DNA of 49,534 bases from UBA1014 sp964344035. GTDB lineage: Bacteria > SAR324 > NAC60-12. The notes beneath the pieces are model-generated. The model was not told the DNA's origin. It was given only the letters and a program-made list of their open reading frames with translations, and made no database searches. Shown here one piece after another: positions 18,517 to 26,850 of this stretch (the first letter of the stretch is position 1; each line of letters begins with the position of its first letter). Both the position numbers and the translations under genes were made by a program. The stretch lies in assembly GCA_964344035.1 (NCBI GenBank), contig CAYFLK010000024.1, forward strand, positions 1 to 49,534, in the 5' to 3' direction.

Positions 18517-18548
18517 CTAGAAACTAGAAACGAGAAACTAGAAACGAG
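18517..18548 (+). repeat. CTAGA/CGAGA heptamer array after atpC
   Basis: Five cores at exact 7-base spacing start at 18517, 18524, 18531, 18538 and 18545. They read CTAGA, CTAGA, CGAGA, CTAGA and CGAG, with AA between cores. The left flank CCGCTCTAGA (18512-18521) is identical to that of the array after atpG. The units are diverged copies of the same repeat family. Confidence 0.88.
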
Positions 18549-18576
18549 GTTTGCCGTCCTCTGAAAATTACTGCAT

Positions 18577-18840
18577 ATGTCCCTCATTGATCCTGATTTG
18601 CTGGAAATGCTTGTGTGCCCGGAATCCCGGGAACCGGTGTCCATTGCCGAAGATTCTCTGATAATACGCATCAACAAAGGAATTGGAGAAGGCGAGGTGG
18701 TCAATGTGGAAGGTAAAGCTGTCAGAGAAACTATTGATGGAGGCCTTGTGCGTTCCGATGGCAAGCGTCTGTATCCCGTTCGTGACGGCATCCCGGTGTT
18801 GCTGATCCCGGATGCGATACCACTTGATCAGTTTGATTGA
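18577..18840 (+). CDS. Trm112/UPF0434-family small protein
   Basis: The 87-residue protein matches the Trm112-like fold: an N-terminal LLEMLVCPESREPV, a central insertion, then GGLVRSDGKRLYPVRDGIPVLLIPDAIPL. Many relatives have CPxCK zinc ligands. Here only one cysteine remains, as in a subgroup I recall with CPE(T/S) at this site, so zinc binding is unlikely. Family members act as small partners of methyltransferases or are uncharacterised. It lies downstream of the ATPase operon beyond the heptamer array, and cotranscription is possible. Confidence 0.85.
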   Translation: MSLIDPDLLEMLVCPESREPVSIAEDSLIIRINKGIGEGEVVNVEGKAVRETIDGGLVRSDGKRLYPVRDGIPVLLIPDAIPLDQFD

Positions 18841-18914
18841 GAAATCACGGACCCCGCGGATGACATGCTCCTTGCATATTTGAAGCAATTCACCCGTGAC
18901 TGCAAAAACGAAAA

Positions 18915-19331
18915 ATGCAGAATCAGTTAATCTCCGGGAAACGGGACAACAAAGCCGAGTTCATCTTGCGCACCTTCCAGGAAAACCTGCAGCAAAGAAT
19001 GGACTCGGAGAAGTTGCTGAACCTGAAAGCCCTGGGCACCGACTTCTTCTCCCTCGTTGATCAGTTAAGCAGGGAGCTGTTCAAAAACTACCGCGACAGC
19101 GCGCCACTGCTTGAACTCAGCGAGGATGAGTATCTGTGGGAACTGCAGATATTCGCCAACCAGTTCCTCCGCCACTGTGCAGGTTCATCGATGCAGCTGC
19201 GTTCATTTTGCAGACAATTGCATCGCAATCTGGATGATTCGGAATTTCACATGGAATTCAACCGAGTCCTCGATCAGGCGTTCCTTGATCATTTCTTCAC
19301 ATCAGAAAGTCAGGCAGGGTTTCTTGCCTGA
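18915..19331 (+). CDS. Uncharacterised helical protein
   Basis: The 138-residue product is soluble, helical and rich in L, F, Q and E, with no signal peptide or motif that I recognise. It lies 74 bases after the Trm112-like gene on the same strand and 127 bases before the DUF368 gene. Its coding status is supported by length, by the absence of a better alternative frame and by position in a same-strand series. The ATG lacks a clear Shine-Dalgarno. Confidence 0.6.
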   Translation: MQNQLISGKRDNKAEFILRTFQENLQQRMDSEKLLNLKALGTDFFSLVDQLSRELFKNYRDSAPLLELSEDEYLWELQIFANQFLRHCAGSSMQLRSFCRQLHRNLDDSEFHMEFNRVLDQAFLDHFFTSESQAGFLA

Positions 19332-19458
19332 ATGGAGCTGTTCGACCGTAGCCGAATTCCTCTGTGTATTTTTGCGTTCAACGTTCGAACGTCGTTGAAC
19401 AGTTTGTGCAAGTGAATTTCCCACAATTGTACAGAAGAACCCAGCAAAGCATAACTTC

Positions 19459-20490
19459 ATGCAAGACAGCCAAGAACCAGCCAGTGGGTCACAAGCACCT
19501 TCTTACTCAGAAGCTGAAAAAACTAAAGCTCCTGAAAGTTTGCGTGAAGCATGGCGAACCAGCCCCGGACCGCAAACCCGGCGTCAGTATGTAACGCTCT
19601 TTTTGAAGGGAGTGGGCATGGGGACCGCGGACATAATCCCCGGGGTCTCAGGCGGGACCATTGCCTTTATTACCGGGATCTATGAGCAACTGCTTAATGC
19701 AATCGCTTCAGCAGACCTGGATTTCTGCAAAATCCTGCTGCGGGGACATCTGAAAGAAGCGCTTGCTGTGCTTCATCTCCGTTTCCTCCTGATCCTGGTG
19801 CTTGGAATCAGCGTAGCACTGGTGAGCACCGCCCGTTTGATGCATTACCTGTTGACTCACCAACAGGTGCTGACTTGGTCGATTTTTCTCGGGTTGATCT
19901 CTGCGTCGGTCCTTGTGGTCGGTCGTTCCATACAGGATTGGAAGCTAGGGCTCCCGGGTCTGCTGATCGGCGTTTTGATCGCCTACGGCATCACCGGATT
20001 TATCCCGGTGCAAACCCCGGAATCCTTGGGGTTCATCTTCTTCAGTGGAATGATCGCCATCTGTGCGATGATCCTTCCAGGATTGAGCGGCGCGTTCATC
20101 CTACTGATTCTGGGGAAATACGCCTTCATCACCTCTGTGTTGCGTGATCCTTTGACCTTGGAGCACCTGCAGGTGCTGTTCGTTTTCATATTCGGATGTC
20201 TGGCGGGTCTGCTCGGTTTTACGCGTATCCTGCGTTTTGGCCTCCAGCGGTTCCGGGAAACCACCCTTGGTCTGCTCACGGGCTTCATGATCGGCGCAAT
20301 GCGCAAGGTCTGGCCCTGGAAAATTCCTCTTGAAAGCGAGATAATCCGTGGCAGGGAGTATGTTCTGCGGGAAATAAACGTGATGCCTGAATGGGATATT
20401 CAACTAGCTGCGGCGGCAGGACTCATGCTTTTAGGGTTTTTGCTGGTCATTTTCCTGGAAAACATGGTGCGCAAAGAACAGCGTCGTTGA
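19459..20490 (+). CDS. popT: DUF368 membrane protein, PopT-type undecaprenyl-phosphate translocase
   Basis: DUF368 proteins (PopT) were shown to return undecaprenyl phosphate across the inner membrane for reuse in cell-wall synthesis. The 343-residue protein has a 40-residue hydrophilic N-terminus followed by the family hallmark KGVGMGTADIIPGVSGGTIAFITGIYE. A second inverted-repeat-like motif is MIAICAMILPGLSGAFILLILGKY. About eight to nine membrane helices are visible. The family assignment is firm. The function is transferred from characterised members, and the first 40 residues vary between homologues. Confidence 0.9.
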   Translation: MQDSQEPASGSQAPSYSEAEKTKAPESLREAWRTSPGPQTRRQYVTLFLKGVGMGTADIIPGVSGGTIAFITGIYEQLLNAIASADLDFCKILLRGHLKEALAVLHLRFLLILVLGISVALVSTARLMHYLLTHQQVLTWSIFLGLISASVLVVGRSIQDWKLGLPGLLIGVLIAYGITGFIPVQTPESLGFIFFSGMIAICAMILPGLSGAFILLILGKYAFITSVLRDPLTLEHLQVLFVFIFGCLAGLLGFTRILRFGLQRFRETTLGLLTGFMIGAMRKVWPWKIPLESEIIRGREYVLREINVMPEWDIQLAAAAGLMLLGFLLVIFLENMVRKEQRR

Positions 20491-20542
20491 GGTGCTGCAG
20501 GGGTGTCCAATTTCGCTGCCGGGCTTTCCGATAAAAGACTTT

Positions 20543-22180
20543 TCAGGAGAAGCTTGGTTCCACCAGCGGTTCCGGGACATAAGTGTCGACTCCGGGGGAA
20601 AAACTGACGCCCTGCGACTGCAGATGACGGACACGGCTGAGAAAAGCCGCTCCGGTCATCAGGTGATGGGCGATATCCACGACTCTTCGCTGGGAGACAT
20701 CCTCAAGATACGAGCCCTGCGCCCAGGCATTGAATGCTCCCATCGATGGACCGCACCATATCTGGTAGTCGGTTTCCCTGTCCGGTTCACCGATATTCGA
20801 CCAGCGGGAAGAAAGCCCCAGGTACCAGCGGAAGACGAGGGCCATTTTCCTTTTGGGGTGGTCTATAGCACGTTCAATTTGGCGCGGGTCCCTGGCGTTG
20901 AAATAAGCTTCCGTTTCCTTCCAAACGAATTCAAGATCCCTGCGGAATACCTGTTTTTCCAGCCTTTTGCGCTCAGCAGGCGGGATCTCCTCGATTGATT
21001 CATGATTCTTGTACAACTCATACAGTTTTTGCGCACGCATGGGAAACATAGTCCCTCGCTTGAGCACTTGCAACTGCACTCCCATTTCAAACATGTCAGC
21101 GGCCGGCGCCATGGCCACGTCCGCATAGTCTACCTGTGCAAGCAGTCGTTTGGTGTGGTCTGAAGCCGCGGCTTCAACACATCCCTGGTTGACTGACCCG
21201 GTTGTTACATACGCCGCGCCCATCATGAACGCAGCCAATGTCGATGCCGGTGTGCTGATTCCGCCTGCAGCCCCCACTCGTATCGGATCGGTATATCCCT
21301 GATCGGTCTGGACCCTGTCCCGTAAAGAAAGTATCGCCGGCAGTATTGCCAGCAAAGGCCGGTTGTCTGTATGACCGCCGGAATCTGCCTCGACGGTTAT
21401 GTCATCCGCCATCGGCACATGTGCGGCCAGCCGGGCCTGTTCCTCGCTGATGCGCTTTTCCCGCAGCAGTTCCGTCACTATTCGCTCAGGCGCGGGACGC
21501 ATGAATTTCTCCGCCACTTCTGTACGAGAGATTTTCGCGATCACCCGGTTTTCAGTCACTATCCGTTGGTCCGCCCCCATTCGCAGCCCCGCCACGCGGT
21601 AGCGCACGATATGCGGGGTCAGGTCAAGGTACGCCGATGCCTCGATTGTTTTTACGCGGTACTTAAGATAAAGTTCCGCCCCGGCGCGTTCTATCGTGTC
21701 TTCGTTTGGACTGTGGATCAGGTTAAACGCGTAAGGACCTTCAGGAAGAGTTTGCTGAATACGATGAATAGCTTCTTCAATCCTGGAAGGTACAAGTCCT
21801 GCGGCGCCGAAACTGCCGAGCAACCCGGCCCGACCGGCCGCGAGCACCAGTTCTTCCGAGGCGATGCCGTTAGCCATGGCGCCGGTCATGTATGCCAGAC
21901 GTACATTGTGTCTGTTCAGGAAAGCGGGGTCCCCCAATTGCTCCGGATTGAGAGGCGGTGCGTAACAGAGCAACTCCATTGGGCTCTCTCCGCCCTTGAG
22001 GTTGAGGCTGCTGCTGGTGCACAGCCCGATGCTTCCTCCGGACCTCAACACGTAGCAGACTTCATCAAGTTTCAACAAAGCCTTCCGGACCGCCTGTTCA
22101 TCTTTGCTCAGTGCATCCGGCACTGCCGGTATTGTTTCATAAACACATTCTGTATGCGGGTTGAAATGGATTTGTTTCAT
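20543..22180 (-). CDS. pfaD: PfaD-family enoyl reductase (nitronate-monooxygenase fold)
   Basis: PfaD is the trans-acting FMN enoyl reductase of PUFA synthases and trans-AT polyketide synthases. The 545-residue protein has the PfaD layout: a leading region, then a TIM barrel with YMTGAMANGIASEELVLAAGRAGLLGSFGAAGL, VEADSGGHTDNRPL, VGAAGGISTPASTLAAFMMGAAYVTTGSVNQ and the PfaD-specific tail with YQIWCGPSMGAFNAWAQGSYLED. PfaA, PfaB and PfaC are not within the window, so the partner synthase must lie elsewhere or the enzyme acts alone. It converges with the DUF368 gene and is divergent from aprB. Confidence 0.9.
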   Translation of the reverse strand: MKQIHFNPHTECVYETIPAVPDALSKDEQAVRKALLKLDEVCYVLRSGGSIGLCTSSSLNLKGGESPMELLCYAPPLNPEQLGDPAFLNRHNVRLAYMTGAMANGIASEELVLAAGRAGLLGSFGAAGLVPSRIEEAIHRIQQTLPEGPYAFNLIHSPNEDTIERAGAELYLKYRVKTIEASAYLDLTPHIVRYRVAGLRMGADQRIVTENRVIAKISRTEVAEKFMRPAPERIVTELLREKRISEEQARLAAHVPMADDITVEADSGGHTDNRPLLAILPAILSLRDRVQTDQGYTDPIRVGAAGGISTPASTLAAFMMGAAYVTTGSVNQGCVEAAASDHTKRLLAQVDYADVAMAPAADMFEMGVQLQVLKRGTMFPMRAQKLYELYKNHESIEEIPPAERKRLEKQVFRRDLEFVWKETEAYFNARDPRQIERAIDHPKRKMALVFRWYLGLSSRWSNIGEPDRETDYQIWCGPSMGAFNAWAQGSYLEDVSQRRVVDIAHHLMTGAAFLSRVRHLQSQGVSFSPGVDTYVPEPLVEPSFS

Positions 22181-22877
22181 ATCGTGAATTCAATAAATCG
22201 CTACCTTATATTTGGTGCGAAAATAAAAAAAACTTAAGTTGAAGACAGCCATCGAAAGATAAACACGCATGTTTTAGATTCTCAAGTCCCTGTAAAACCG
22301 GATAACTCTCGGTGAGCATTTGAGAATTTTATGCTTTTCGCAAGTGCGTCTTTCAGAATAACTTTCCCTTTGTGGGGAGGCGGCAGGTAAAAAAACATAC
22401 CATGAATCACAAATATCCTCATTTGTCAATATGTACTTTTGCAGGGTGACAACTGCCCAAGATCATGGAAAAATGAATTAAAAAATAATTTCAGTAATTT
22501 GAAAATTTGCAATTGATGGATTCTTGATATCCGGAATTTTCTTTAAATCCAGAGTTTAATTCAATCTGTCCCTGACCAGATGGAACAGGGAGTTGAAGCG
22601 GATTTCATTTATCAAACCTTTTTTCGAGGGCAGGGCCGCCCGCGATTCGGCAAAAAAGCGGGTTACGGGAAACATACATTATACCCACAGGCAGGCGGAG
22701 CGTCCATCACGAATGCCGGTGACAGGAAGCCGTCTCAAGCAAGTCCAGTCATGATCCAGTCGGCTGGCGCCAGGAAAGGGCGCGAGGGAGTCCTCACGTC
22801 TTTTGCAAACCCCGGACACCAATGTCTTTCAGGGATTGGATTCCGGCCTTTCAGAACCATACCTCACGGAGTGATCC
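22181..22877. other. Long divergent intergenic region between pfaD and aprB
   Basis: These 697 bases contain no convincing gene. The first 400 bases are AT-rich. ATTCTCAA (22278-22285) and TTGAGAAT (22320-22327) form an 8-base perfect inverted repeat with a 34-base loop. An open frame at 22580-22900 overlaps aprB in another frame and lacks protein character. The region should hold promoters for pfaD and the sulfur operon, but I cannot pick a convincing one. Confidence 0.5.
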
Positions 22878-23321
22878 ATGCCAAGTTTTGTAATTGCTGA
22901 AAAATGTGATGGCTGCAAGGGGCAGGACAAAACTGCCTGCATGTACATTTGTCCGCATGACCTGATGGTATTGAACAAGGAAACGATGAAAGCCGTCAAT
23001 CAGGAACCGGTACAATGCTGGGAGTGTTATAACTGTGTAAAGATCTGCCCGCAACAGGCGATCGAAGTCCGTTGTTACGCAGAATTCGCGCCCCTGGGTG
23101 GTACGGTGATCCCGCTGCGCGGGACAGACACCATCATGTGGACGGTCAAGTTTCGCAACGGAAACCTCAAGCGTTTCAAATTCCCCATCCGTACCGTACA
23201 GGAAGGAGAAGTTGACATCTTCGCCGGGGGCGGGAAGGCGAAAGCGGACCTCTCGCGGATCAAGGAACCGGGTTTATTCACTCAGCAGGCATCCGGCGCC
23301 GCAATGCCGAGGCCGGCGTGA
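22878..23321 (+). CDS. aprB: Adenylylsulfate (APS) reductase beta subunit
   Basis: This is the iron-sulfur subunit of dissimilatory APS reductase, which passes electrons between the AprA flavin and the Qmo complex in the cytoplasm. The 147-residue protein has two [4Fe-4S] ligand sets, Cys10/13/21/25 and Cys47/50/53/57, followed by the AprB-specific beta-sheet and tail (DTIMWTVKFRNGNLKRFKFPIRT). GGAGTG precedes the ATG at good spacing. It is the first gene of the apr-qmo-sat operon. Confidence 0.97.
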   Translation: MPSFVIAEKCDGCKGQDKTACMYICPHDLMVLNKETMKAVNQEPVQCWECYNCVKICPQQAIEVRCYAEFAPLGGTVIPLRGTDTIMWTVKFRNGNLKRFKFPIRTVQEGEVDIFAGGGKAKADLSRIKEPGLFTQQASGAAMPRPA

Positions 23322-23369
23322 TGAGTTTGTCATTTAAACCTCTTGTTCAACCCAAATCGAGAGTCAGTT

Positions 23370-25340
23370 ATGGAACCAAAAGTCAATAATTTTGAACACT
23401 GTCCCAAGCCGGAAATCGTTGTGCATGAAACAGACGTGCTCCTGATCGGTGGTGGAATGGCCGCTTGCGGTGCGGCTTACGAAGCGGACCGCTGGGCGAC
23501 TCCGCAAGGAATGCGCGTGACGATGGTGGACAAAGCCGCCACCGACCGCAGCGGCGCTGTGGCAATGGGACTGTCTGCAATCAACACCTATCTCGGTGAA
23601 AACAGCGTCGAGGATTATGTGCGCTACGTCCGCAACGACTTGATGGGGATCATCCGCGAAGACCTGGTTTATGACCTCGGCCGATCCGTGGATGATTCCG
23701 TGCATCTGTTTGAGGACTGGGGGCTGCCGATCTGGAAGAAGGATGCTGAGGGCAAATCCCTGGACGGACATCAAGCCAGCCGCGAGGAAATCCCAGCCCT
23801 CCGTGACGGAGGAACCCCGGTGCGTTCCGGGCGTTGGCAGTTGATGATCAACGGCGAATCCTACAAGGTTGTTGTCGCCGAAGCCGGCAAGCTTGCGCTG
23901 GAAAACAACCGCAAGGAAACCGGTGTGGAACAGAATCATTTTGAACGTGTGTTCATCGTCAAGCTCCTGCTCGACAAGGACGACCCGAAGAAGGTGGCCG
24001 GCGCGGTCGGGTTCAGCGTGCGTGAACACAAGCTTTACGTCTTCAAGTGCAAAGTCGCGCTGCTGGCGGCAGGCGGGGCTGTGAATGTGTTCAAACCCCG
24101 TTCAACCGCGGAAGGCCAGGGTCGCGCCTGGTTTCCGGTATGGAACGCCGGTTCTACTTTCGCGATGGCAGCGGAAGCCGGAGCGGAGATGACGATGATG
24201 GAAAACCGTTTTGTCCCTGCCCGTTTCAAAGACGGTTACGGCCCGGTTGGCGCGTGGTTTCTACTTTTCAAAGCCAAGGCGACGAATGGATTCGGAGAGG
24301 ACTATCAGGTTACCAACGCGGATGAGAGCCGCAAGCATTACGGCAAGTATGTTGATGCAATGGGCACCTGCATGCGTAATCACATGATGATCCTCGACAT
24401 GAAAGCCGGCAAGGGACCGATCAAGATTCACACCGATCAGGCCCTGCAGGCCCTTTCTGAAACAATGAGCAAGAAGGAAATCAAACACCTCGAAGCAGAG
24501 GCATGGGAAGATTTCCTAGACATGACCATCTCGCAGGCGGGAGTTTGGGCCGCTAACAATGTGGAACCCGAAAAGAAACCTTCGGAACTGATGCCTTCCG
24601 AACCCTACCTGCTGGGATCTCATGCAGGCTGCGCCGGTTTGTGGACCAGTGGTCCAGGTGAATTTGGACCCGAGGAATATTCCTGGGGTTACAACCGGAT
24701 GACTACGATCAACGGACTGTTTGCCGCCGGTGACGGCGTCGGTGCGTCCGGGCACAAATTCTCATCCGGTTCACATGCGGAAGGGCGGCTAGCGGGCAAA
24801 TCAATGGTTGCCTACTGCATGGACCACAAGGATGAGGAAGTTTCGTTTGCGGAGGATCCCGAAGAATTAGCAAAGGAAATCTTCATGCCGATGGAGACAT
24901 ATGCCAAGTTCAGCGGATACACCACCGATCCGGACATCAACCCGAATTACATCCGTCCTGCCATGCTGCAGCAGCGTTTGCAGAAGGTGATGGATGAGTA
25001 TGTCGGTGGCGTTTCAACATGGTACATGACGAGCAAGATGATGCTGGAAGAGGGTTTCCTTTACCTGCAAATGGTCAAGGAGGACTCCCGGCACATGTGT
25101 GCCATGGATCTCCATGAACTGCTTCGTGCGTGGGAAAACTTCCACCGCATCCTGGCCGGGGAGGCGCATGCACGGCACATTCATTTCCGGGAAGAAACCC
25201 GTTATCCCGGATATTACTACCGCGGGGATTTCCTGCCCATTGATGACGACAACTGGAAGTGTTTCGTCAATTCCACTTACAACAAAAACAACGGGGAGTG
25301 GGATATTTTCAAACGGGACTATCACCAGTTGATTTCCTGA
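23370..25340 (+). CDS. aprA: Adenylylsulfate (APS) reductase alpha subunit
   Basis: This is the catalytic FAD subunit, interconverting APS with sulfite plus AMP. The 656-residue length is normal. The FAD-binding motif LLIGGGMAACGAAYEADRW lies near residues 24-42. Conserved AprA blocks include TDRSGAVAMGLSAINTYLG, TMMENRFVPARFKDGYGPVGAWFLL, FAAGDGVGASGHKFSSGSHAEGR and YPGYYYRGDFLPIDDDNWKCFVNS. The ATG at 23370 is preferred over an upstream TTG at 23343. It follows aprB by 48 bases. Direction (oxidation or reduction) cannot be decided from this gene alone. Confidence 0.98.
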   Translation: MEPKVNNFEHCPKPEIVVHETDVLLIGGGMAACGAAYEADRWATPQGMRVTMVDKAATDRSGAVAMGLSAINTYLGENSVEDYVRYVRNDLMGIIREDLVYDLGRSVDDSVHLFEDWGLPIWKKDAEGKSLDGHQASREEIPALRDGGTPVRSGRWQLMINGESYKVVVAEAGKLALENNRKETGVEQNHFERVFIVKLLLDKDDPKKVAGAVGFSVREHKLYVFKCKVALLAAGGAVNVFKPRSTAEGQGRAWFPVWNAGSTFAMAAEAGAEMTMMENRFVPARFKDGYGPVGAWFLLFKAKATNGFGEDYQVTNADESRKHYGKYVDAMGTCMRNHMMILDMKAGKGPIKIHTDQALQALSETMSKKEIKHLEAEAWEDFLDMTISQAGVWAANNVEPEKKPSELMPSEPYLLGSHAGCAGLWTSGPGEFGPEEYSWGYNRMTTINGLFAAGDGVGASGHKFSSGSHAEGRLAGKSMVAYCMDHKDEEVSFAEDPEELAKEIFMPMETYAKFSGYTTDPDINPNYIRPAMLQQRLQKVMDEYVGGVSTWYMTSKMMLEEGFLYLQMVKEDSRHMCAMDLHELLRAWENFHRILAGEAHARHIHFREETRYPGYYYRGDFLPIDDDNWKCFVNSTYNKNNGEWDIFKRDYHQLIS

Positions 25341-25350
25341 TTCCCCAACG

Positions 25351-25392
25351 GGATTCCGGGCCCAGGAACACATCTCCGGCGGTCCGGAATCC
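25351..25392 (+). other. Hairpin between aprA and qmoA
   Basis: GGATTCCGG (25351-25359) and CCGGAATCC (25384-25392) are a perfect 9-base inverted repeat with a 24-base loop, 10 bases after the aprA stop. There is no T tract, so it looks less like an intrinsic terminator than a 3'-end stabiliser or processing site that could raise aprBA mRNA relative to qmo. The rest of the 256-base gap shows no gene. Confidence 0.55.
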
Positions 25393-25596
25393 TGTGAATT
25401 GGGTAGATAGGGGTATAGGCTGGAGGGAACTCGGTGTTAAACCCAAATGCCTAAAATCCAAACTTCACAATCTTCCTTTTCACCTCAAGCATAAAACGGG
25501 GAAATTGCATAAGTAAATGGCATCGTCAAACACCTTTCCGCAACACTTGGGTCCTCCAACTGAAAAACGGGGAAAGCATTACCTAAAAATTAAGGA

Positions 25597-26847
25597 ATGA
25601 GCAAGCAATCCAGGATAGTGGTCATCGGCGGCGGCATCAGCGGGATTAATGTTGCGCTCGAATCCTCCGAAGCCGGATTCGAAGTGATATTGCTGGAAAA
25701 CACACCGACTCTGGGCGGCAGGGTTTCGCGGTTTCACCAGTACTTCCCGAAGCTGTGCCCACCTTCTTGCGGGCTGGAAATCAACTACCGACGGCTGCGC
25801 GCGAACCCGAAGGTGGAAATTCACACCAACACTAGAGTGCAGGCGATTTCTGGGGAAGCGGGGAGTTTCGTAATTTCGGCGCAAAAAAAACCGAGGTACA
25901 TTACTGAGCAATGCGTTTCATGTGATGCCTGCTCCCAGGTTTGTCCCGCCGAGCGCAGCAACAGCTTCAACTGCGGGATGAACAAAACCAAGGCTGTTTT
26001 TCTTCCTCATGCGATGGCCTACCCGATGCGCTACGCGATTGATCGCGAAATGTGTCAACCGGGATGCGTGCTGTGTGTTGATGCCTGCAAATACGGGGCA
26101 ATCGACCTGGAGATGCAACCTGAAACTCTCACCCTCGATGCATCGGCCGTGGTGTTAGCCACCGGATGGAGACCATACCGCGCAAGCATGCTGACCCACC
26201 TCGGTTCAACTGAGCATGCTGACGTCATCAACAATGTGGTGATGGAAAGGGTCGCATCGGTGAACGGCCCGACACAGGGGCGTATCCTGCGTCCTTCCGA
26301 TCAAAAACCGGTGGAAAGTGTTGCCTTTGTACAGTGCGCCGGCTCACGGGATGAGAATCACCTCCCTTATTGTTCCTCAATCTGCTGCCTCGCAACACTG
26401 AAACAGGCCACCTATGTCCTCGATCAGAATCCGGACGCTCAGGTGTACATTTTCTACATTGACATCCGTACTCCCGGCAAATACGAAGATTTTGCCGCAC
26501 GGGTTCAGGATATGGAAAACGTGTGCATGATAAAAGGCAAGGTGGCAAGCGTGAGCAAGAGTGACAACGGCAGCCTGGTAGTGGAAGCGGAAGATATGCT
26601 AAATCAGCTTATGCTTCGCCGTGAAGTAGACATGGTGGTGCTGGCAACAGGAATGGAACCAAACCTCAAGGATTTGACGGACCTGCCAGGAATAGAAGTG
26701 GACGCGGACGGTTTTCTACAGCAGGAACAGCAGGCCCGGGGGATTTATGTCGCCGGGGTTGCTAAACGTCCGGTTGATGTGAACCATTCGATACAGGATG
26801 CTACAGGCGCGGCTTTGAAGGCGGTGCAAACGGTTTTGGAGAATTAA
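25597..26847 (+). CDS. qmoA: Quinone-interacting membrane-bound oxidoreductase subunit QmoA
   Basis: QmoA is an HdrA-like flavoprotein of the Qmo complex, which links APS reductase to the quinone pool. The 416-residue protein opens with the FAD motif VVIGGGISGINVALESSEAG and LGGRVSRFHQYFPKLCPPSC. Cys106/109/112/116 form one ferredoxin-like cluster, with further cysteines at 153/157/160/164. SVAFVQCAGSRDENHLPYCSSICC is a strong HdrA/Qmo signature. The gene ends 3 bases before qmoB. Confidence 0.95.
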   Translation: MSKQSRIVVIGGGISGINVALESSEAGFEVILLENTPTLGGRVSRFHQYFPKLCPPSCGLEINYRRLRANPKVEIHTNTRVQAISGEAGSFVISAQKKPRYITEQCVSCDACSQVCPAERSNSFNCGMNKTKAVFLPHAMAYPMRYAIDREMCQPGCVLCVDACKYGAIDLEMQPETLTLDASAVVLATGWRPYRASMLTHLGSTEHADVINNVVMERVASVNGPTQGRILRPSDQKPVESVAFVQCAGSRDENHLPYCSSICCLATLKQATYVLDQNPDAQVYIFYIDIRTPGKYEDFAARVQDMENVCMIKGKVASVSKSDNGSLVVEAEDMLNQLMLRREVDMVVLATGMEPNLKDLTDLPGIEVDADGFLQQEQQARGIYVAGVAKRPVDVNHSIQDATGAALKAVQTVLEN

Positions 26848-26850
26848 ATC

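Noticed and set aside
22580..22900. Open frame of 106 codons upstream of and overlapping aprB
   Set aside because: It overlaps the well-supported aprB start in another frame, has low-complexity composition and no recognisable family or ribosome site.
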